Shown piece by piece: positions 1 to 8,034 of a DNA stretch of 34,065 bases. A model generated the notes under the pieces. It was not told the origin of the DNA, searched no databases, and worked only from the letters and a program-made list of their open reading frames with translations. The stretch comes from Steroidobacter sp. (GTDB taxonomy: Bacteria; Pseudomonadota; Gammaproteobacteria; Steroidobacterales; Steroidobacteraceae). Numbering within the stretch: position 1 is the stretch's first letter; the number at the start of each line of letters is the position of its first letter. Position numbers and translations under genes: made by a program. The stretch lies in NCBI GenBank assembly GCA_025929585.1, contig JAICPY010000039.1, positions 1-34,065 on the forward strand, written 5' to 3'.

Positions 1-108
1 CCGACTCCCGACTCCCGACTCCCGACTCCCGACTCCCGACTCCCGACTCCCGACTCCCGACTCCCGACTCCCGACTCCCGACTCCCGACTCCCGACTCCC
101 GACTCCCG
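1..108. repeat. 7-bp tandem array (CCGACTC), about 15 copies, cut by window edge
   Basis: The first 108 bases are an almost perfect tandem repeat of the heptamer CCGACTC. It decays into variants (CCGTCCC, CCGTCTC) just downstream. No spacers are present, so it is not a CRISPR array. It sits upstream of the rpsP operon and its left end lies outside the window, so its true copy number is unknown. It belongs to the same general class (7-8 bp units in intergenic gaps) as the arrays near 3531, 5520, 9718, 20739 and 26694, although the unit sequence differs. Confidence 0.95.
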
Positions 109-155
109 TCCCTATAGCCATCCGTCTCCCGTTTCAGTAAGATCCGCCCCCTTTT

Positions 156-174
156 CCGGGAGGTCTCCTCCTGG
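156..174 (+). other. Short hairpin in the rpsP upstream region
   Basis: CCGGGAGG and CCTCCTGG can pair over 8 positions (one G-T) around a 3-nt loop, about 40 bases before rpsP. No T-run follows on the plus strand, so it is not a convincing intrinsic terminator. It may be a leader structure or a remnant of the adjacent repeat. No function can be assigned from sequence. Confidence 0.35.
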
Positions 175-213
175 CGGTCCGATATTGCGCAGCGTTTTCG
201 AGGCTTTAGCAGC

Positions 214-471
214 ATGGTTACGATTCGGCTCACCCGCCGCGGGGCGAAAAAACAGCCCTTCTATCACGTCGTCGTTACTGACAGCCGTATGCGTCAGGGC
301 GGAATGACCCTTGAGCAGGTGGGCTATTTCAACCCCATCCCCGCCGGCAAGCAGCGCCGTCTGGAGCTGAATTTAGAGCGCATCGACTACTGGGTTAGTA
401 AGGGTGCCAAACCTTCCGAGCGTGTAGCGGAATTGGTGAAGAAGCACCGCCGCCAGGCTGTCGCGGCCTAA
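214..471 (+). CDS. rpsP: 30S ribosomal protein S16
   Basis: A small basic protein of 85 residues that binds 16S rRNA and helps assemble the 5' domain of the 30S subunit. The N-terminus MVTIRLTRRGAKKQPFYHVV and the following DSR-x-G-x-x-x-E-x-x-G-Y-F-N-P segment are diagnostic of bS16, and the length is normal for the family. The ATG is preceded by a weak purine stretch (CGAGG) about 12 bases upstream. It is the first gene of the conserved rpsP-rimM-trmD-rplS operon. In many relatives ffh lies upstream, but here the window begins in a tandem repeat, so that cannot be checked. Confidence 0.98.
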   Translation: MVTIRLTRRGAKKQPFYHVVVTDSRMRQGGMTLEQVGYFNPIPAGKQRRLELNLERIDYWVSKGAKPSERVAELVKKHRRQAVAA

Positions 472-483
472 ACGAAGTCATCG

Positions 484-1077
484 GTGCGCCCTTGGTGCGC
501 CGATCAAGCGAGCGCAAGTAAACGATTGAGTGACGAGCCGGCCAGCTTTTCCGAGCGGTCTGCTCGATCCGACCCGAGCGGCGATCGCATCGTTACGCTC
601 GGCAAGATTGTAGGAACGTTCGGTGTGCAGGGCTGGATGAAAATCCAATCCTTTACCGATCCGCCGGAAAATATTTTTGAATACGACAACTGGCGAATTT
701 TGAAGTCAGGCCAGTGGTCGTCGGTTTCGATCGAAGACGGGCGAGTGACCGGCAAGGGCGTCCTCGCGAAACTGGCGGGGATCGATACACCGGAAGACGC
801 GCGCCTCTACGTTGGCATCGAAGTCGGTGTGGCGAGAAGCGAGATGCCGGAGCTTTCGCGCGGTGAGTTCTACTGGAGCGATCTAGAGGGACTCGAAGCG
901 CGCGCGGGGAGTGGCGAGGTGCTGGGCCGCATCGATCATTTCCGCTCCACGCCCGCAGGCGATGTGGTCATCGTCCGTGGTGAACGCGAGCATTGGATAC
1001 CGTTCGTTAAAGAACGAATCCTGAAAGTGGATTTGGAGGCCGGGTTCATCGTTTTGGACTGGGCTTCGGATTGGTAG
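484..1077 (+). CDS. rimM: 16S rRNA processing protein RimM
   Basis: Assembly factor that binds ribosomal protein S19 and matures the head of the 30S subunit. The N-terminal RimM domain is recognised by IVTLGKIVGTFGVQGWMKIQ and the F-D/E-Y-x-x-W segment. The C-terminal PRC-barrel follows, with the Y-W-x-D-L-E-G-L-E motif and an IPFVKERILKVDLEAG ending. The start is uncertain: GTG at 484 gives 197 residues, while an in-frame TTG at 526 gives 183, closer to the usual family length. Neither has a strong ribosome-binding site. It lies 12 bases after rpsP and 12 before trmD, as expected for cotranscription. The stop is the same for either start. Confidence 0.93.
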   Translation: MRPWCADQASASKRLSDEPASFSERSARSDPSGDRIVTLGKIVGTFGVQGWMKIQSFTDPPENIFEYDNWRILKSGQWSSVSIEDGRVTGKGVLAKLAGIDTPEDARLYVGIEVGVARSEMPELSRGEFYWSDLEGLEARAGSGEVLGRIDHFRSTPAGDVVIVRGEREHWIPFVKERILKVDLEAGFIVLDWASDW

Positions 1078-1089
1078 CGAAGTACGGGT

Positions 1090-1851
1090 ATGCGCATCGA
1101 AGTGGTGACGCTGTTTCCCGAGTTCGTCTCCGAGGCGGTGCGATTCGGCGTACTGGGCCGAGCGCAGGATCGAGGACAAGTTACGGTATGCGCGCGGACT
1201 CCGAGAGAATTCGCGGACGATCCGCATAAGACCGTAGATGATCGACCCTACGGCGGCGGGCCGGGCATGGTGCTCAAGATCGAGCCCACGCGCAGCTCGA
1301 TCCGCGCGGCGAAAGCAAGGCTCCCGCAAGGTAGCCGAGCGGTGTATCTCGCGGCTGACGGCGTAAGGTTCACTCAGGCGAAAGCCAGAGAGCTCGCGCA
1401 ATTGCCGGGTTTGATGCTTCTCGCCGGCCGCTATGAGGGGGTGGACGAGCGTCTTATCGAAGCTGAAATCGATGAGAGCATTTCGATCGGCGACTATGTG
1501 CTCTCGGGGGGCGAGTTGCCGGCCCTGGTCGTAATAGATGCAGTGGTGAGGCTTCTGCCCGGTGTACTGGGCGATGACGCCTCCGCGCAGCAGGACTCCT
1601 TTTCGGAGGGGCTGCTCGATTGGCCGCACTACACACGTCCCGAAGTGTTCGAGGGTCGTGCGGTGCCGGAGGTGCTCGCTAGCGGCAATCATGCTGCCAT
1701 CCGCCGCTGGCGGATGAAGCAGGCGCTGGGACGCACTTGGCTGCGGCGTAGAGAGTTGATCGAGTCGATGTCGCTGAGTACCGAGCAGCGTCGATTATTG
1801 GATGAATTTCTGGCGGAGCATCGCGCGAGCGAACCGCCGTCTGCTACTTGA
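1090..1851 (+). CDS. trmD: tRNA (guanine-37-N1)-methyltransferase
   Basis: Methylates G37 next to the anticodon using S-adenosylmethionine, which prevents +1 frameshifting; it acts as a dimer. Its 253 residues show the SPOUT trefoil-knot signatures: [11 protein letters not shown] near residue 55, [12 protein letters not shown] near 115, and [19 protein letters not shown], which forms the cofactor-binding knot. The start ATG gives [12 protein letters not shown], the usual N-terminus. Its 3' end lies 16 bases before rplS, consistent with the conserved operon. Length and motifs are intact. Confidence 0.98.
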   Translation: MRIEVVTLFPEFVSEAVRFGVLGRAQDRGQVTVCARTPREFADDPHKTVDDRPYGGGPGMVLKIEPTRSSIRAAKARLPQGSRAVYLAADGVRFTQAKARELAQLPGLMLLAGRYEGVDERLIEAEIDESISIGDYVLSGGELPALVVIDAVVRLLPGVLGDDASAQQDSFSEGLLDWPHYTRPEVFEGRAVPEVLASGNHAAIRRWRMKQALGRTWLRRRELIESMSLSTEQRRLLDEFLAEHRASEPPSAT

Positions 1852-1867
1852 ATGGGATGATTTAGCC

Positions 1868-2212
1868 ATGAGCAACATTATTGCCCAGCTGGAAAGCGAA
1901 GCGCTGAACAAGAAGATTCCGGACTTCTCTCCCGGCGACACTGTCGTCGTGGAAGTGAAGGTCAAGGAAGGCGACCGCGAACGCGCGCAGGCCTATGAGG
2001 GTGTTGTAATCGCACGCCGGAATCGTGGATTCAATTCCTCGTTCACGGTTCGCAAGATCTCTCACGGCGAAGGCGTGGAGCGTGTGTTCCAGACATACAG
2101 CCCCGCGATCGGCTCGATCACGGTCAAGCGTCGCGGCAATGTGCGTCGCGCCAAGCTCTACTATCTACGCGAACGGACCGGTAAGGCCGCCCGCATCGAA
2201 GAAAAAGTCTAG
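1868..2212 (+). CDS. rplS: 50S ribosomal protein L19
   Basis: A 114-residue protein at the 30S-50S interface of the ribosome. Diagnostic segments are F[15 protein letters not shown], the R[12 protein letters not shown] region, and [24 protein letters not shown] near the C-terminus. The reading frame is open further upstream, into the end of trmD. The ATG giving MSNIIAQLE is the family start, so the upstream extension is not coding. It is the last gene of the ribosomal operon and is followed by a perfect hairpin. Confidence 0.98.
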   Translation: MSNIIAQLESEALNKKIPDFSPGDTVVVEVKVKEGDRERAQAYEGVVIARRNRGFNSSFTVRKISHGEGVERVFQTYSPAIGSITVKRRGNVRRAKLYYLRERTGKAARIEEKV

Positions 2213-2255
2213 GCATCTCGACGCTCCGGCGAGGGCGTCCGATCTGTCTACATCA

Positions 2256-2279
2256 GCGGCGGTAATCTCTTACCGCCGC
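2256..2279 (+). terminator. Probable terminator hairpin after rplS
   Basis: GCGGCGGTAA and TTACCGCCGC form a perfect 10-bp stem with a TCTC tetraloop, 43 bases after the rplS stop. Only a weak T-rich stretch (GCTTTGG) follows, so it may act as a weak intrinsic or Rho-assisted terminator. Its position at the end of the ribosomal operon supports that role. Confidence 0.7.
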
Positions 2280-2431
2280 AGCTTTGGTTCCCGCTGATCA
2301 ATTGCGCGTTCGTGCTTCAAGCGGTCTCGTTTTCTTACCAATTCTTTTCGCGATCCAACATCGCACCTGCGAAGTCCGCCTGGTCTCGCAGGTAGACTGC
2401 AGCACATCCCACGAACACAAGGACCGATCGG

Positions 2432-3538
2432 ATGCGTCGCGCTGTATTTGCCTGCCTCGCGAGTCTCTGCGCTTCATCGACGATCGCGAGCCCAGCGACG
2501 GACAAAGTGATCGCAAACATTCAGGCGCCAGCCGGATTCAAGCTCGAAGTGTTTGCGGACAACGTTCCTGGAGCGCGCTCGATGGCGCTCGGACAAAAAG
2601 GCACTTTGTTCGTCGGCACGCGTAAAGATACCGTGTATGCGGTGAGCGCGACTTCCGGCTCTTCCGAGCCGCCAATCGTTAGAGTCGTTGCGAACAAACT
2701 CAACATGCCCAATGGCGTGGCCTTCCGCGACGGCGCTCTGTACGTCGCGGAGATCAACCGCATTCTGCGCTTCGATGGCATCGAGTCCTCGCTCGATAGC
2801 ATCGAGCCGGCGAAGCTCGTGCGCGAAGATTTACCCAAAGATCGCCATCACGGCTGGAGGTACATTGCGTTCGGACCAGATGGCAAGCTTTACGTACCTA
2901 TCGGTTCACCGTGCAACGTGTGCAACGAGCCGAACTACGGTGTCATCGCGCGCATGAATGCCGACGGCAGTGGACACGAGATATTCGCGCGCGGTGTGCG
3001 CAATACCGTGGGCTTCACCTGGCATCCCACGACGAAGCAGCTTTGGTTTACCGACAACGGCCGCGATTATTTGGGCGATGACGTGCCGCCTTGCGAGTTG
3101 AATTTGGCGACTCGTGCCGGGCTGGATTTTGGATTTCCGTATTGTCACGGCAAGGACATCAAAGATCCCGAGTTCGGCAATCTGGGCGATTGCGCAAAGA
3201 TCACACCACCCGCTCAGTTGCTGGGAGCGCACGTTGCTCCATTAGGTGTGAAGTTCTACACGGGTAATGCCTTTCCGCAGGTTTACCGCGGTCAGATATT
3301 CATCGCCGAGCACGGTTCCTGGAACCGCTCGAAGAAGAATGGCTATCGAATTTCGCGAATCAAGCTCAAAGGCAATGAAGTCATCGACTACCAGCCGTTC
3401 GTCGTCGGATTCAAGGACGGCGAGGAGACACTGGGCCGTCCAGTGGATTTATTGGTCATGGAGGATGGGTCCATGTTGATCTCTGATGATCAAGCGGGCG
3501 CAATCTATCGGTTGACGTATCAGGAAGGAAGGGGATAG
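2432..3538 (+). CDS. Secreted glucose/sorbosone dehydrogenase-like (PQQ-type beta-propeller) protein
   Basis: A 368-residue protein of the glucose/sorbosone dehydrogenase superfamily, six-bladed propellers that usually use PQQ to oxidise sugars in the periplasm. Residues 1-20 look like a signal peptide ending in an A-x-A-type site (ASSTIAS). Family features include MPNGVAFRDGALYVAE near 92, DRHHGWRYIAFGPDGKLYV near 137-155 with the candidate catalytic histidine, ARGVRN-T-V-G-F near 186 with the conserved arginine, and FIAEHGSWNR near 290. Cysteines at 161, 164, 221, 238 and 254 could form disulfides. The ATG follows an AAGGAC site. The last codons and the TAG stop lie in a GGGGATA repeat array. 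The substrate cannot be told from sequence. Confidence 0.88.
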   Translation: MRRAVFACLASLCASSTIASPATDKVIANIQAPAGFKLEVFADNVPGARSMALGQKGTLFVGTRKDTVYAVSATSGSSEPPIVRVVANKLNMPNGVAFRDGALYVAEINRILRFDGIESSLDSIEPAKLVREDLPKDRHHGWRYIAFGPDGKLYVPIGSPCNVCNEPNYGVIARMNADGSGHEIFARGVRNTVGFTWHPTTKQLWFTDNGRDYLGDDVPPCELNLATRAGLDFGFPYCHGKDIKDPEFGNLGDCAKITPPAQLLGAHVAPLGVKFYTGNAFPQVYRGQIFIAEHGSWNRSKKNGYRISRIKLKGNEVIDYQPFVVGFKDGEETLGRPVDLLVMEDGSMLISDDQAGAIYRLTYQEGRG

Positions 3539-3669
3539 GGGATAGGAGGATGTAAGAGGCGCTCGTTGGCGCGCCGCGGTACGCGCGTAATACGCTCTGC
3601 GTTACCATGTCGGGTATTCCCGCTGTTCTGACTATCCCCTATCCGCTATCCCCTATCGCCTTCTCTCCT
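3531..3669. repeat. Heptamer repeat element (GGGATAG type) with inverted partner, upstream of sppA
   Basis: A left arm of two GGGGATA units begins inside the end of the preceding gene. A right arm made of CTATCCC/CTATCCG units ends directly before the sppA start codon. The two arms are inverted copies separated by about 80 bases of unrelated sequence. The right arm contains a 32-base stretch (3638-3669) found again, exactly and in the same orientation, at 5583-5614 on the far side of sppA. Confidence 0.85.
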
Positions 3670-3670
3670 C

Positions 3671-5509
3671 ATGAAACCCATCGTCCGTTTCTTCCATTTT
3701 GCCTGGCGAGCGCTAGACGCCACTCGCAAGGTCCTGCATTTGACGTTGCTATTGTTGATCTTTCTTTTGATCGTAGCGGCGCTCTCGCCCCACATCCCGC
3801 CCATACCGCAGAAAGCCGCATTGATCATCGCGCCGCAGGGCGCGCTCGTTGAGCAACTTGCGGGCGATCCATTCGAACGTGCAATCGCAGAGGCGACGGG
3901 CCAGGAACGTCCGGAGACACTGGTTCGAGATATCGTCGAAGCGATCGATGAAGCAAAGTCCGACCAACGCATCCACGTGCTCGTGCTCGACCTGAGCGCG
4001 ATGGCCGGTGGCGGGCTCGCGAAGTTGGAAGAAGTCGCTGCGGCAATCAGAGACTTCAAAACCACGGGCAAGAAAGTCATCGCATACGGAGAAATGTTCG
4101 ATCAAGCGCAGTACTACATTGCTGCAAATGCCGATGAGCTTTACCTGGACCCGCAAGGGGTCGTGCTCATTCAAGGCTACGGCTACTACCGCACGTTCCT
4201 GAAAGGCATCCTCGACAAGTTAGCGATCGACGTGAATATCTTCCGCGCTGGCGAGTTCAAGTCGTACACAGAGCAGTTCAGCCGCACAGATATGTCGGAG
4301 GAAGATCGTCAGGCGAGCCTTTCCTGGTTGAATGCACTTTGGAATCAATATCAGGCTGGGATTGCGAATGCTCGCGGACCAGAAAGCGCATCGATCGGCG
4401 CATATGCGAATGAATTTGCCACCGCGGTGCGCGCACAAGGTGGGGACCTTTCTGCGGTCGCGCTCGACAAAGGCCTCGTGACCGCTTTGAAGACGCGTCG
4501 TGAAGTGGAAGAGGAAATCAAGGCTATCGTCGGCGAGGACGAAGACAAACATTCGTTCAGCAGTGTCGTGCACTGGGACTATCTCGCTGCGACGCGTCCG
4601 GCGAAAGCTCTCAGCAGGAAAGATCGCATCGGCATAGTCGTCCTTGCCGGGCAAATATTGGATGGCGATCATGCCCCTGGAACGATTGGGTCGGAATCCG
4701 CCTCTCGTCTCTTACGTCAGGCGTTGGACGATGAAGAGGTCAAGGCCGTCGTGCTGCGCATCGACAGTCCTGGTGGCAGCATGTTCGCGTCCGAAGTGAT
4801 TCGTCGAGAGATCGAAGCAGTGCGTGCAGCCGGAAAGCCGGTCATCGCTTCGATGAGCAGCACCGCAGCTTCGGGCGGCTACTACGTCGCGATGGCAGCG
4901 GACGAGATTTGGGCGAGCCCCGCGACACTAACAGGCTCGATCGGTGTATTCGGTGTCTTCCCGACGATCGAGCGATCACTCGAAAAGATTGGCATCACCA
5001 CCGATGGTGTGGGTACCACGCCTCTTGCAGACGCTTTGCGGCCCGACCGCACGCTCGATCAAGATGCACGAGATATCTTGCAGTCATCCGTCGAGCATGC
5101 TTATCGCGTGTTCGTGAATCACGTCGCCGCGGCGCGCGAGAAGTCGTTTCAGGAGATCGATACAGTCGCGCAAGGCAGAGTGTGGGCCGGAGTCGACGCC
5201 GCGCAGAACGGACTCGTAGACAAACTCGGTCTATACCACGAAGCGGTTGGCGCGGCCGCGCAGCGCGCCGGATTGAAAGAAGATGAATATGAGCTCGAGT
5301 ACATCGAGCCCGCCTTGGGGTGGCGTCAGGCGCTGGCAATGCAAGTGCAAGTGCTCGCAGCCCGAGTCATCGAGGGGCTCGTTCCGGAGCAGAGTCTCTT
5401 CGCCAACACACGCAAACTCTTTGCGCCTGTCGAACGCGAGCTGACGCAATTCGCGCGCCTGAGCGATCCAAAGCAGTTGTATTACTACTGCGCATGCGAG
5501 GTGGAGTGA
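3671..5509 (+). CDS. sppA: Signal peptide peptidase SppA, 67K type
   Basis: Inner-membrane serine protease that degrades leftover signal peptides after secretion. Its 612 residues fit the long, duplicated (67K) form. A single membrane segment lies at about 23-39 (LTLLLLIFLLIVAAL). The two protease-fold halves supply the catalytic dyad: lysine 197 in GEFKSYTEQFSRTDMS from the first half, and serine 401 in STAASGGYYVA from the second, matching the Lys-Ser arrangement known from the E. coli enzyme. RIDSPGGS-M-F-A-S-E near 363 is the usual substrate-binding segment. The ATG lies one base after the upstream repeat, and no classical ribosome-binding site separates them except the purine-poor CTCTCCTC, which is unusual. 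It is flanked on both sides by related repeat elements. Confidence 0.96.
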   Translation: MKPIVRFFHFAWRALDATRKVLHLTLLLLIFLLIVAALSPHIPPIPQKAALIIAPQGALVEQLAGDPFERAIAEATGQERPETLVRDIVEAIDEAKSDQRIHVLVLDLSAMAGGGLAKLEEVAAAIRDFKTTGKKVIAYGEMFDQAQYYIAANADELYLDPQGVVLIQGYGYYRTFLKGILDKLAIDVNIFRAGEFKSYTEQFSRTDMSEEDRQASLSWLNALWNQYQAGIANARGPESASIGAYANEFATAVRAQGGDLSAVALDKGLVTALKTRREVEEEIKAIVGEDEDKHSFSSVVHWDYLAATRPAKALSRKDRIGIVVLAGQILDGDHAPGTIGSESASRLLRQALDDEEVKAVVLRIDSPGGSMFASEVIRREIEAVRAAGKPVIASMSSTAASGGYYVAMAADEIWASPATLTGSIGVFGVFPTIERSLEKIGITTDGVGTTPLADALRPDRTLDQDARDILQSSVEHAYRVFVNHVAAAREKSFQEIDTVAQGRVWAGVDAAQNGLVDKLGLYHEAVGAAAQRAGLKEDEYELEYIEPALGWRQALAMQVQVLAARVIEGLVPEQSLFANTRKLFAPVERELTQFARLSDPKQLYYYCACEVE

Positions 5510-5617
5510 TAGGAGGGAAGGCGATAGGGGATAGGGGATAGGGGATAGCAAGAAGGTCTATCGTCTATCGCCTATCCCATCGCCTATCCGCTATCCCCTA
5601 TCGCCTTCTCTCCTTCC
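5510..5617. repeat. GGGATAG heptamer arrays forming a long inverted repeat between convergent genes
   Basis: The whole gap between the stop codons of sppA and tdh is repeat. The left arm has four GATAGGGGATAGG-type units (about 5518-5549). The right arm has CTATCGC, CTATCCC and CTATCCG units (about 5557-5605) followed by CTTCTCTCC, which mirrors GGAGGGAAG at the left edge. The arms can fold into a long imperfect stem, so the element could act as a bidirectional terminator. That role is inferred from position only. Confidence 0.88.
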
Positions 5618-6640
5618 TCACCACTCCATCACGACCTTCGCGGCTTCGCCGCGGCGCATGATGTCGAAGGCGTGTTGATAGTCGGTATACGGAACACGGT
5701 GAGTGATGACGGGGCGCACATCTAGACCGCTTTGAAGTAGCGCGGCCATCTTGTACCAAGTCTCGAACATTTGCCGGCCGTAGATGCCTTTGATAGTCAG
5801 GCCTTTCAAAATCACCTGATTCCAATCGATGGCCACTTCGCTCGGCGGGATCCCGAGCATCGCTACGCTTCCGCCGTGATGCATGGTTCGGAGCATGTCG
5901 CGCAATGCTGCGGCATTACCGGACATCTCCAAGCCCACGTCGAACCCTTCGCGCATGCCTAGTTGTTGCATGGCATCGTCCAGCGAATCGCGACTGACAT
6001 TAAGGGCGAGTGTCGCGCCCATTTTTCGCGCGAGGTCGAGTCGGAAGTCGTTTACGTCGGTGATGACGACATTGCGTGCGCCGATGAAACGAACGATCGC
6101 CGCTGCCATGATTCCGATAGGTCCCGCACCCGTGATCAGCACATCCTCACCCACGACATCGAAGGAGAGCGCGGTATGAACTGCATTGCCGAGCGGATCG
6201 AGGATCGCGGCGATTTCATCGTCGATCGCAGTGGTCAATTTGAAGGCATTCAGTGCCGGAATGGCGACGTACTCGGCAAAGCAGCCCGGTCGATTCACGC
6301 CGACGCCCTGAGTATTACGGCATAGATGTCGACGACCAGCGCGACAGTTACGACAATAGCCGCAGGTGATGTGACCTTCGCCTGATACACGATCACCGGG
6401 TGCAAAGCCCGAGACTTCCGAGCCCACCTCGACGATCACGCCACAATATTCATGGCCGACCGCCATCGGCACTGGGATGGTCTTGCTCGCCCATTCATCC
6501 CAGTTGTAGATGTGTACGTCCGTTCCACAGATCGCGGTTCGCTTGACGCGAATCAACACATCATTGTGGCCGACCGTCGGCTTCGGTATGTCCGCAAGAT
6601 CGATGCCGGGTGCTGGACGTTGTTTGACTAAGGCGTGCAT
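5618..6640 (-). CDS. tdh: L-threonine 3-dehydrogenase
   Basis: Zinc- and NAD-dependent enzyme that oxidises L-threonine to 2-amino-3-ketobutyrate, the first step of threonine breakdown to glycine. Its 340 residues are close to the E. coli length. Zinc ligands fall where expected: catalytic Cys38 ([15 protein letters not shown]), His63-Glu64 (GHEYCG), and structural cysteines 93, 96, 99 and 107 ([15 protein letters not shown]). The nucleotide-binding segment [14 protein letters not shown] is near 170. kbl, the enzyme of the next step, lies next to it on the same strand but downstream of it, so tdh would be transcribed first only if promoter and order are tdh-distal; on the minus strand kbl precedes tdh. 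Confidence 0.97.
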   Translation of the reverse strand: MHALVKQRPAPGIDLADIPKPTVGHNDVLIRVKRTAICGTDVHIYNWDEWASKTIPVPMAVGHEYCGVIVEVGSEVSGFAPGDRVSGEGHITCGYCRNCRAGRRHLCRNTQGVGVNRPGCFAEYVAIPALNAFKLTTAIDDEIAAILDPLGNAVHTALSFDVVGEDVLITGAGPIGIMAAAIVRFIGARNVVITDVNDFRLDLARKMGATLALNVSRDSLDDAMQQLGMREGFDVGLEMSGNAAALRDMLRTMHHGGSVAMLGIPPSEVAIDWNQVILKGLTIKGIYGRQMFETWYKMAALLQSGLDVRPVITHRVPYTDYQHAFDIMRRGEAAKVVMEW

Positions 6641-6647
6641 GTTAGAC

Positions 6648-6732
6648 GTTCAGAGGTGAAGAGGTGAAGGGGTGAACCGGGCAGAATGGCTGTGATTCAC
6701 ACGTCTACACCTTCCGCACGTCCACACGAAAA
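6648..6732. repeat. 8-bp units (GAGGTGAA) with a degenerate inverted partner between kbl and tdh
   Basis: Three tandem octamers (GAGGTGAA, GAGGTGAA, GGGGTGAA) occur at about 6654-6677. A degenerate inverted partner (ATTCACACGTCTACACCTTCC, CGCACGTCC) follows at about 6696-6725. The gap lies between two genes of one pathway on the same strand and is otherwise empty. The layout matches the heptamer elements elsewhere in the window, with an 8-bp unit. Confidence 0.7.
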
Positions 6733-7923
6733 TTACGATATGACGCCCAGTTCTTTGCCGACTTCGGAGAACGCTGCAACGGCCTGGTCCAAATGCTCGC
6801 GTCTATGCCCCGCCGACATTTGCGTTCTGATGCGCGCCTGGCCGTGAGGCACGACAGGAAATGAAAAGCCGATCACGTAGACGCCATGAGCCAGCAGGCG
6901 CTGCGCGAAATTAGAGGCAAGCTTCGCATCTCCGAGCATGATCGGAATGATGGGATGTTCTCCAGCAACCAGCTTGAAACCCGCGGAGCTCATGCGCTCT
7001 CTAAAATACGTCGTGTTCTGCCATAGCTGCTCGCGCAAATGGTCGCTGGATTCGAGCACATCCAAGACTCGGATGCTTGCAGCGGCAATGAACGGTGGAA
7101 GACTGTTGGAGAACAAATAAGGACGCGAGCGCTGCCGCAACCAAGCGATAATTTCTTTGCGCCCCGAGGTGTAGCCGCCGATTGCACCGCCCAATGCTTT
7201 TCCGAGCGTACCGGTCAGAATGTCGATTCGCCCGAGGACATCTCGATACTCGTGCGTGCCTCGGCCTTTAGAACCTACAAAGCCTGTGGCGTGGGAGTCA
7301 TCGACCATCACGAGTGCATCGTAGCGATCGGCTAGATTGCAGATCTCTTGGAGGCGTGCGATCACGCCGTCCATCGAAAACACTCCATCGGTCGCAATCA
7401 AACGCGTCCGACAGTGACTTGCCTCTTTTAGCCGGGATTCGAGCTCATCGAGATCGTTGTTCGCGTAGCGAAAACGTTGCGCCTTACACAATCGCACGCC
7501 ATCGATGATGCTTGCATGGTTGAGTGCATCGCTGATGATCGCATCTTCCTCCCCGAGTAGCGTTTCGAATAGACCGCCATTGGCGTCGAAACACGAGGAG
7601 TACAAGATCGTATCGTCGGTTCCCAAGAAACGGCTCAAGCGTTCTTCCAGATCCTTATGAATCGCGTGCGTGCCGCAGATGAAGCGAACCGATGCCATTC
7701 CATACCCGTAGCGATCGAGCGCCAGACGCGCCGCTTCACGGACGCCGGCGTGATTGGCGAGTCCGAGATAATTGTTCGCGCACAGATTGATGGTTTCGCT
7801 GCCATCGAGCATTCGCACGACCGCTTGTTGCGGTGAGGCGAGAACTCGCTCGGCCTTATACAAGCCTTCTTCGCGCAAGTGCTCCGTGTCGCGGGCCAGC
7901 TTGGAAAGGAAATCGCGCTTCAT
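6733..7923 (-). CDS. kbl: 2-amino-3-ketobutyrate coenzyme A ligase (glycine C-acetyltransferase)
   Basis: PLP enzyme that splits 2-amino-3-ketobutyrate with CoA to give glycine and acetyl-CoA. The open frame extends upstream to a GTG, but the ATG giving [20 protein letters not shown] aligns with the family start and yields 396 residues, close to the E. coli length of 398. Recognisable segments are [14 protein letters not shown] near 45, [11 protein letters not shown] near 207, and [16 protein letters not shown] with the PLP lysine at 242. The neighbouring tdh makes its substrate. No strong ribosome-binding site is visible. I saw no glycine riboswitch upstream. Confidence 0.96.
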   Translation of the reverse strand: MKRDFLSKLARDTEHLREEGLYKAERVLASPQQAVVRMLDGSETINLCANNYLGLANHAGVREAARLALDRYGYGMASVRFICGTHAIHKDLEERLSRFLGTDDTILYSSCFDANGGLFETLLGEEDAIISDALNHASIIDGVRLCKAQRFRYANNDLDELESRLKEASHCRTRLIATDGVFSMDGVIARLQEICNLADRYDALVMVDDSHATGFVGSKGRGTHEYRDVLGRIDILTGTLGKALGGAIGGYTSGRKEIIAWLRQRSRPYLFSNSLPPFIAAASIRVLDVLESSDHLREQLWQNTTYFRERMSSAGFKLVAGEHPIIPIMLGDAKLASNFAQRLLAHGVYVIGFSFPVVPHGQARIRTQMSAGHRREHLDQAVAAFSEVGKELGVIS

Positions 7924-7980
7924 GATTGAGAGGATATCGGCGTGGGATCGAAGCACGCATTGTGCATCACCTGGCGCTGG

Positions 7981-8008
7981 CTGCGGAACATGGCGCGTAG
8001 TTCCGCAG
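7981..8008. terminator. Hairpin between glpD and kbl
   Basis: CTGCGGAAC and GTTCCGCAG form a perfect 9-bp stem around a 10-base loop in the 111-base gap after glpD (minus strand) and before kbl. No T-run follows in the minus direction. It could be a Rho-assisted terminator or a leader structure of kbl. Confidence 0.45.
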
Positions 8009-8034
8009 ATTGCATACAGCGCAGTACGCAGCGA

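Noticed and set aside
1-108. Possible CRISPR array
   Set aside because: The 7-bp units are contiguous with no unique spacers and no cas genes are present.
883-1692. A 269-codon open frame on the minus strand across rimM/trmD
   Set aside because: It lies entirely antisense to two clear conserved genes and has no family features; it is a shadow of GC-rich codon use.
7924-8034. Glycine riboswitch before kbl
   Set aside because: The gap is only 111 bases and holds one simple hairpin; no glycine aptamer features are seen.
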